DNA from: Perkinsus olseni
Lineage: Eukaryota; Perkinsozoa; Perkinsida; Perkinsidae
Direction of reading: 5' to 3'
Length of the DNA stretch: 54,140 nucleotides
Assembly (NCBI GenBank): GCA_013115135.1
Contig: JABANP010000366.1
Location: forward strand, 1 to 54,140
Shown: in pieces, positions 50,100 to 54,140 of the stretch
Layout: every line of letters starts with the position of its first letter
How positions within the stretch are numbered: the first letter of the stretch is position 1
Translations under genes and position numbers: made by a program
Notes under the pieces: generated by a model
What the model was told of the DNA's origin: nothing
Seen by the model: only the letters and a program-made list of their open reading frames with translations
Databases searched by the model: none

Positions 50100-50553
50100 A
50101 GTATTTAAAAAGGAACGGTTTAATATCTGAAGGAAGAGCCTACATTCAGCAGATTTCTAGGAAGACCCGGACGATCGTCGTAACACGCTACTCCGCGGAG
50201 ATTCAGACAGTTAACATCGCAATGAATTGAAGGGACAACAGCCGACCGCGACTACGCTGAATTACCCAGATGATTCCGATGCTCCTATCAGATTCCTAAC
50301 TCTGACGATGGTCACTAGCGTCACGCTAGCCCCAACTTCATTGCCATCATCACACCGAAAAGTATCTTGCGCAGCTGTCTCGGATTGTGATGTCTCAGCT
50401 TTTTGATGGCTAGGGTAGTTCCCGTTGAACAAAGTGAATCAGCAAACATTAGAGTAACGGTGGAGGTGTAATTGGATTGTGTCGATAACTCTCATCGTTT
50501 TTTCTCAGTTACAATTTTCGAATTTTAATAAATACTTTCCTTTCGTTATCGAT
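50100..50553. promoter_or_regulatory. Divergent promoter region of PB1 genes 3 and 4
   Basis: About 450 bases between two divergent paralogues. AT-rich elements lie next to both starts (TTTAAATAC for gene 3 in minus orientation, ATAAATACTTTC for gene 4). A shared regulatory region is inferred. Confidence 0.45.
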
Positions 50554-51595
50554 ATGTCCAGCGAATTGTGCTTAAAGTTCCATTTGGGTCGTGAAGTTCT
50601 CCGTGTTCGTGTGAACCCTTCTGAGTGTCAGACGGCATCTCAGCTCAGTGAGTACATCGAGAAGGCCTGGCCGAAGAAGCTTGAGGGTGTCATGTATCGC
50701 CTTTTCTACACCGACGAGTCTGGTGAAATGTGTGTGTTGAATGATCTCTCTATTGGAGATGCTTTGGGCACTGCAGAGGAGAGAGCAAAGAAGTCCGGTG
50801 CTACACCAGTGTTGGATGTCTACGTCAAGGTCGATGGTGACGGTGATGATGATGACTCTACGCCGGTGGCCGCTCAAACTGCTACAGACTTACTGAACGA
50901 ATTGAACATCATGACAGATCCCTTCTATTCTCAGCAGTTGGTCGACAGTTTGGTTGAGACTGGTCAGGATATGGATAAGTTCGTCGATACTTTGCAAGCT
51001 AAGAAGGACGACCAGCAGCAGCAGAAGGCCGAGAAGAAGCCGTCTCTTGTACAGCGGATTGCAAGCAGGTTTAAATTCACCTAAGAAGAACACCGAAGGG
51101 GATTCTTCTAAGCCGCAGATGCAGGTCAGCTACGACCAGTCAGTTCAGAATGGCTCGGGGTGTCCTAAAGTCTCCCACTTCGAGAAGAAGGTTTCCTCAG
51201 AGAAGGAGGCTAAGGAAGCCATGGCTGAGTTCTTGAAGAAGTCCGGTTATGTCAGCAACCAGAAGACGGCCGAAGATCTCGTCAATAGACTCTTTGGGCC
51301 TAGGTCTGATTTCTCCGGTTTTGAGAAGTTCGCCAACAACCTCCTCGATTACGGAGACGCTGGCAACGACGAGAAGAAGGCCGCTAAGAAGTCTTCTGAT
51401 CTCCGTGCCTTGGATACTGATGAGTCTGCTAAGGAGTTTGCAGATATGCTGAACGACTTTGACTTCGTCGACAACAGTACCGCCGCTCGAGAGCTTACCA
51501 GTGCTTTGATGTCCGCCCAGCAGGATCTCGAACAGATCGAGAACAACTTCGCGGTTGAGACAGCCGCTGAGAAGGCCGAGCAGAAGAAGAATTGA
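50554..51595 (+). CDS. PB1-like protein 4 with triple helical module (one frame break)
   Basis: Start MSSELCLKFHLGREVLRVRV at 50554. PB1-like part with YRLFYTDESGEMCVLND; module 1 (LLNELNIMTDPFYSQQLVD) and a Gln/Lys-rich linker. This frame ends at TAA 51082-51084. The rest of the protein continues in the next frame, SPKKNTEGDSSK onward, with module 2 (KKSGYVSNQKTAEDLVNRL), module 3 (NDFDFVDNSTAARELTSAL) and a Lys/Glu-rich end at 51595. A +1 shift somewhere in 51000-51082 is needed; a shift at TTT-A (51070-51073) would work. A 17-base GT...AG stretch here does not restore the frame. Either a pseudogene, a sequence error or a shifted gene. Confidence 0.77.
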
Positions 51596-52861
51596 AGTGT
51601 AGTTTAGACAGATCCACATAGTAAGGCTTAGTTGGACTGTTATTGAACTAATATACCTTCCGATTGATTTTATCCTCGTTTAATCTGATACACAGCTTTT
51701 CACACTTAACCCTTCGTGTTGGGTCTCGTAATTGTAGATTGGGGAGGGTTTGTCTACATCAGACGCTACTCGAAGTTAGTGCAGATACAAACTTGGCGGA
51801 CTTGGTGATTGCAATGCCCAGCGTGTACCGCTACTATTCGTTCTGATTCGCTACAGAGTTGGAAAAGATTTCCGTCAATGTTTGTCTGGTGTTTGTTTGC
51901 GACAAGGACCTCTCCCCGACGATGGGAGCTCAAACGTTCATTGGTATTGACCCGCTAGTTGCTTCTTGAAGGTAGGGGACGCTCCCAATCCCAACTTTTC
52001 ACTCTGGTTCAATCTCCACCTCTGACCTCCCGCCATGCACAGTGCAGGAATTTCCAAGCACGGCAGCACAGGACAGTTTCATACAGTCCTCCAAAAAAAT
52101 TTGGAATATCGTGTTTTTCTCGCCGCTAGCTCCAACTGTGACGAGTTACGAAACGAAATGTGTAGGGATACCTTCTAGTGCCCTACTGAGTATAACCCCG
52201 AAGTTTCAGACCACAACTCTCAATGGGTGCCGAGATCTCGGAGGGTCCCTTGAAAAATGTGCCAAATAATTTTGGAATACACGGCTTAAAATTCGGTGGG
52301 TAATCTCAGTTTTTACTGGGTAAGTACTTCAACTATTGATCTTCCGGTTCATTGTAGCACACCAATGGAGAGAGCGTCTTTCCAATAGCTATCTACCTAA
52401 CTTTCACTACGGTCACCGAAAGCAAGAGTCTGGTGGGCGGCCTTGACTGCAAAGACCCGCCAGTATAGGGCGTTCACAGCCAAATATGCCACATTTCTGA
52501 GATTTTGTTCTACGAAGTCGAATCTCAAGTATACAACTCAGAGAATGGCGATGAAAGTTAGGTGGATAGCTATTGGAAAGACGCTCTTTCCATCGGAAGA
52601 AATGAAATGAACGGAAAATTAATAGTTGAAGTAGTAATGTACAAATGTACGTGACTTAGGGAATATCACAGACACCACATGAGAATTCGAGTTCCAACCT
52701 CAAATTAGGCCTTCGCGCCGATAACATTCGATAACTTTCATGTTAATAACACAATAAGCATCATCATAGGTTGGGAGAATTATATCCTCAATAAATCAAA
52801 GTAATAGCAACAAGATGGGTATCTATGGTGTAATATGAAAGAAAACGAATAATAGAATAAC
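51596..52861. other. Intergenic region between PB1 gene 4 and pseudogene 5
   Basis: About 1.25 kb, richer in A and T. It contains the inverted-repeat element at 52318-52646 and, from about 52690, the right arm of the large inverted duplication. Two TTTTGGAATA-like stretches (about 52100 and 52270) recur before the element. No gene is recognised. Confidence 0.5.
52318..52646. mobile_element. Inverted-repeat element, about 330 bp
   Basis: Arms of roughly 90 bases, 52318-52408 and 52552-52646, are imperfect reverse complements; the best stretch is AGCGTCTTTCCAATAGCTAT against its complement at about 52570-52590. The 143-base centre has no coding capacity. This looks like a MITE-type non-autonomous element, or an old hairpin. 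Target-site duplications were not determined. Confidence 0.55.
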
Positions 52862-54140
52862 TCATGCGGAGAGTTGAGCTGCTGACTGTTGCTTCTTGGA
52901 AGAGTGTCGACTCCTATGAGACCTCCTCGACTTCTTGCTTTGCTGAATCGCCTTCTGCTGTTGGTTGGAAGTGGTGCGGTCCAGGAAGTTATTGAACACT
53001 TTGTCGACGTCTTGCTCAGCATCCTTCAATACATCGACAAGATGTAGCGTTCCTGTCTTGAACCATTCCGGAGTCATCCAACATGTCAATGAACTGCTTA
53101 GCAGTATCATCGAGAGCAGGAGTAGTAGCAGGCTCCCTGCCTTCAACCAGGTGGTCGATATGATCAGCGACTCTTTGAAGGTCGTCAGGAGAGCTCACGA
53201 GCCGACCTACAAGGTCCTCGGCAGCCTTCTTGTTGTTAACGAAGCCCATCTTAGTGAGGAGATCCACCATCATGTCGGATGCTTCTTTAGGTGAGGAGAC
53301 CTGCCTCTCGACGTGGAACTGCTTGGGTGCCTTGTCACCGACCTGCTCGCATCCACTGGCTTCGATCTCACCAGTAGAGGACTCCTTGGGAGCCTTTGTT
53401 GCTGACTGCTGCACTCCCTTGGGGGACTTCTTCTCAGAAGCGCCAATCTGCTTAGAAGGAGCAGAGGAAGGTACGGTCTTTCGGGAGCTGGCGTCATCAC
53501 GCGCTTGAAGGCAGTCAAGAATGGCATTCAAGTCAGAGTCAGCTGCTACCAAACCATCGACGAAATCGTCAGCGGCATCGAGAGTATCCATGTAGTCCAT
53601 GTCGTCCAGGAACCGAGCAAGAGTATCGGCAACGTCCATCTGCTCAGCTACCTCCTCCTCAGGGGGCTGACTCGAGGATAACGGAACCTCTTCACCCTCA
53701 GACTGGATGAACAAGTCCAACACGGGAGCACTGTTAGACGAGGAAGAAGCACCTTCTCGCACCGTCGCAATAGCGTCACCCTAAGACAGGTCATTGAGAA
53801 GGCACATCTCACCGTACTCATCAATGTAATAAATACGGTATTGTTTACCCTGCAATTGAGTCCAGGACTTCTCAATACAACCCTTGATCTGACACATATC
53901 AGTCAACTTCTCCGAGTCAACCCTCACCCCTCATCGTCTGAGTTCTGGTACGAAGCTTGAGAATAAGATCACTTGACATAACTTGAAAGTATTTATGAAA
54001 GAAAATTCAAAGTAAACTGCCAAAATATAATGTCAGCACTGACGAATTTTTGTTATAACAAACCTTAAACAACCTCACGAAGCACAGATTATCACCATCA
54101 AGCATTCTAGCCACAGTGGCTGAAGTTCGGGACACAGGAC
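52690..54140. repeat. Right arm of large inverted duplication
   Basis: Reverse complement of about 46964-48420, including gene, flanks and upstream element. It runs to the window edge. Confidence 0.9.
52862..53979 (-). pseudogene. PB1-like pseudogene 5 (inverted copy of gene 2)
   Basis: Nearly identical to PB1 gene 2 but broken in at least three places. An extra G sits in the run near 53930 (GGGG against GGG). The Leu codon TTG has become TAG near 53782. A five-base deletion with nearby changes lies near 53040, within module 3. The start (53979), the upstream element and the basic tail are still recognisable. The damage is recent relative to the duplication, since the remaining sequence differs little. 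A downstream ATG could still open modules 1 and 2 (53762 to about 53016). Confidence 0.88.

Noticed and set aside
51069..51085. A 17-base GT...AG mini-intron that might explain the frame change in PB1 gene 4
   Set aside because: Removing it does not lead into the correct downstream frame, and it is far shorter than every other intron in the window.

Overview
The window is nuclear DNA of a eukaryote, most likely a unicellular protist. Most protein genes are cut into short exons by GT-AG introns, many only about 50 bases long, and Pol III tRNA genes are scattered between and inside protein genes. I read the exons by eye through conserved family motifs. The mix of gene-dense, intron-rich loci and tandemly amplified lineage-specific genes would suit an alveolate such as Perkinsus, but nothing here fixes the taxon.

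Layout. At 1-1.1 kb there is tRNA-Lys. At 1.2-3.05 kb there is a short-chain dehydrogenase with an N-terminal membrane segment. At 3.7-9.06 kb there is a DEAH-box spliceosomal helicase of the Prp2/DHX16 type, which reads cleanly through many exons. At 9.4-36.6 kb there are six tandem same-strand copies (A-F) of a major facilitator superfamily transporter fused to a soluble C-terminal extension I do not recognise. A, B, C and E are close relatives; D and F are an older lineage. B and C lie inside a roughly 5 kb tandem duplication that also copied a tRNA-Gln gene. At 36.9-42.4 kb there is a WD40-repeat protein with two identical antisense tRNA-Arg genes in one intron. At 42.6-44.2 kb there is a coiled-coil protein.

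At 44.9-54 kb there are five intronless paralogues of a PB1-like-domain protein in strictly alternating orientation (-,+,-,+,-). Each carries three copies of a helical module of about 45 residues. One has an 11-unit, 39-bp coding minisatellite. The outer two-member pair forms a large inverted duplication whose right-hand gene is a pseudogene.

The most interesting signals are: the transporter family and a GRW/GY/W motif repeated within its extension; a near-identical exon-intron-exon tract shared by A, B, C and E; the PB1 plus triple-module family with its inverted duplication and shared upstream element; single-base frame breaks that recur in some genes but not others, several of them directly after a CTT or TTT codon; and near-perfect palindromes (11/1/11 and 25/1/25) and hairpins in introns and gene ends, one of them an apparent insertion relative to its duplicate. 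Sequence error remains the first explanation to exclude for the frame breaks.
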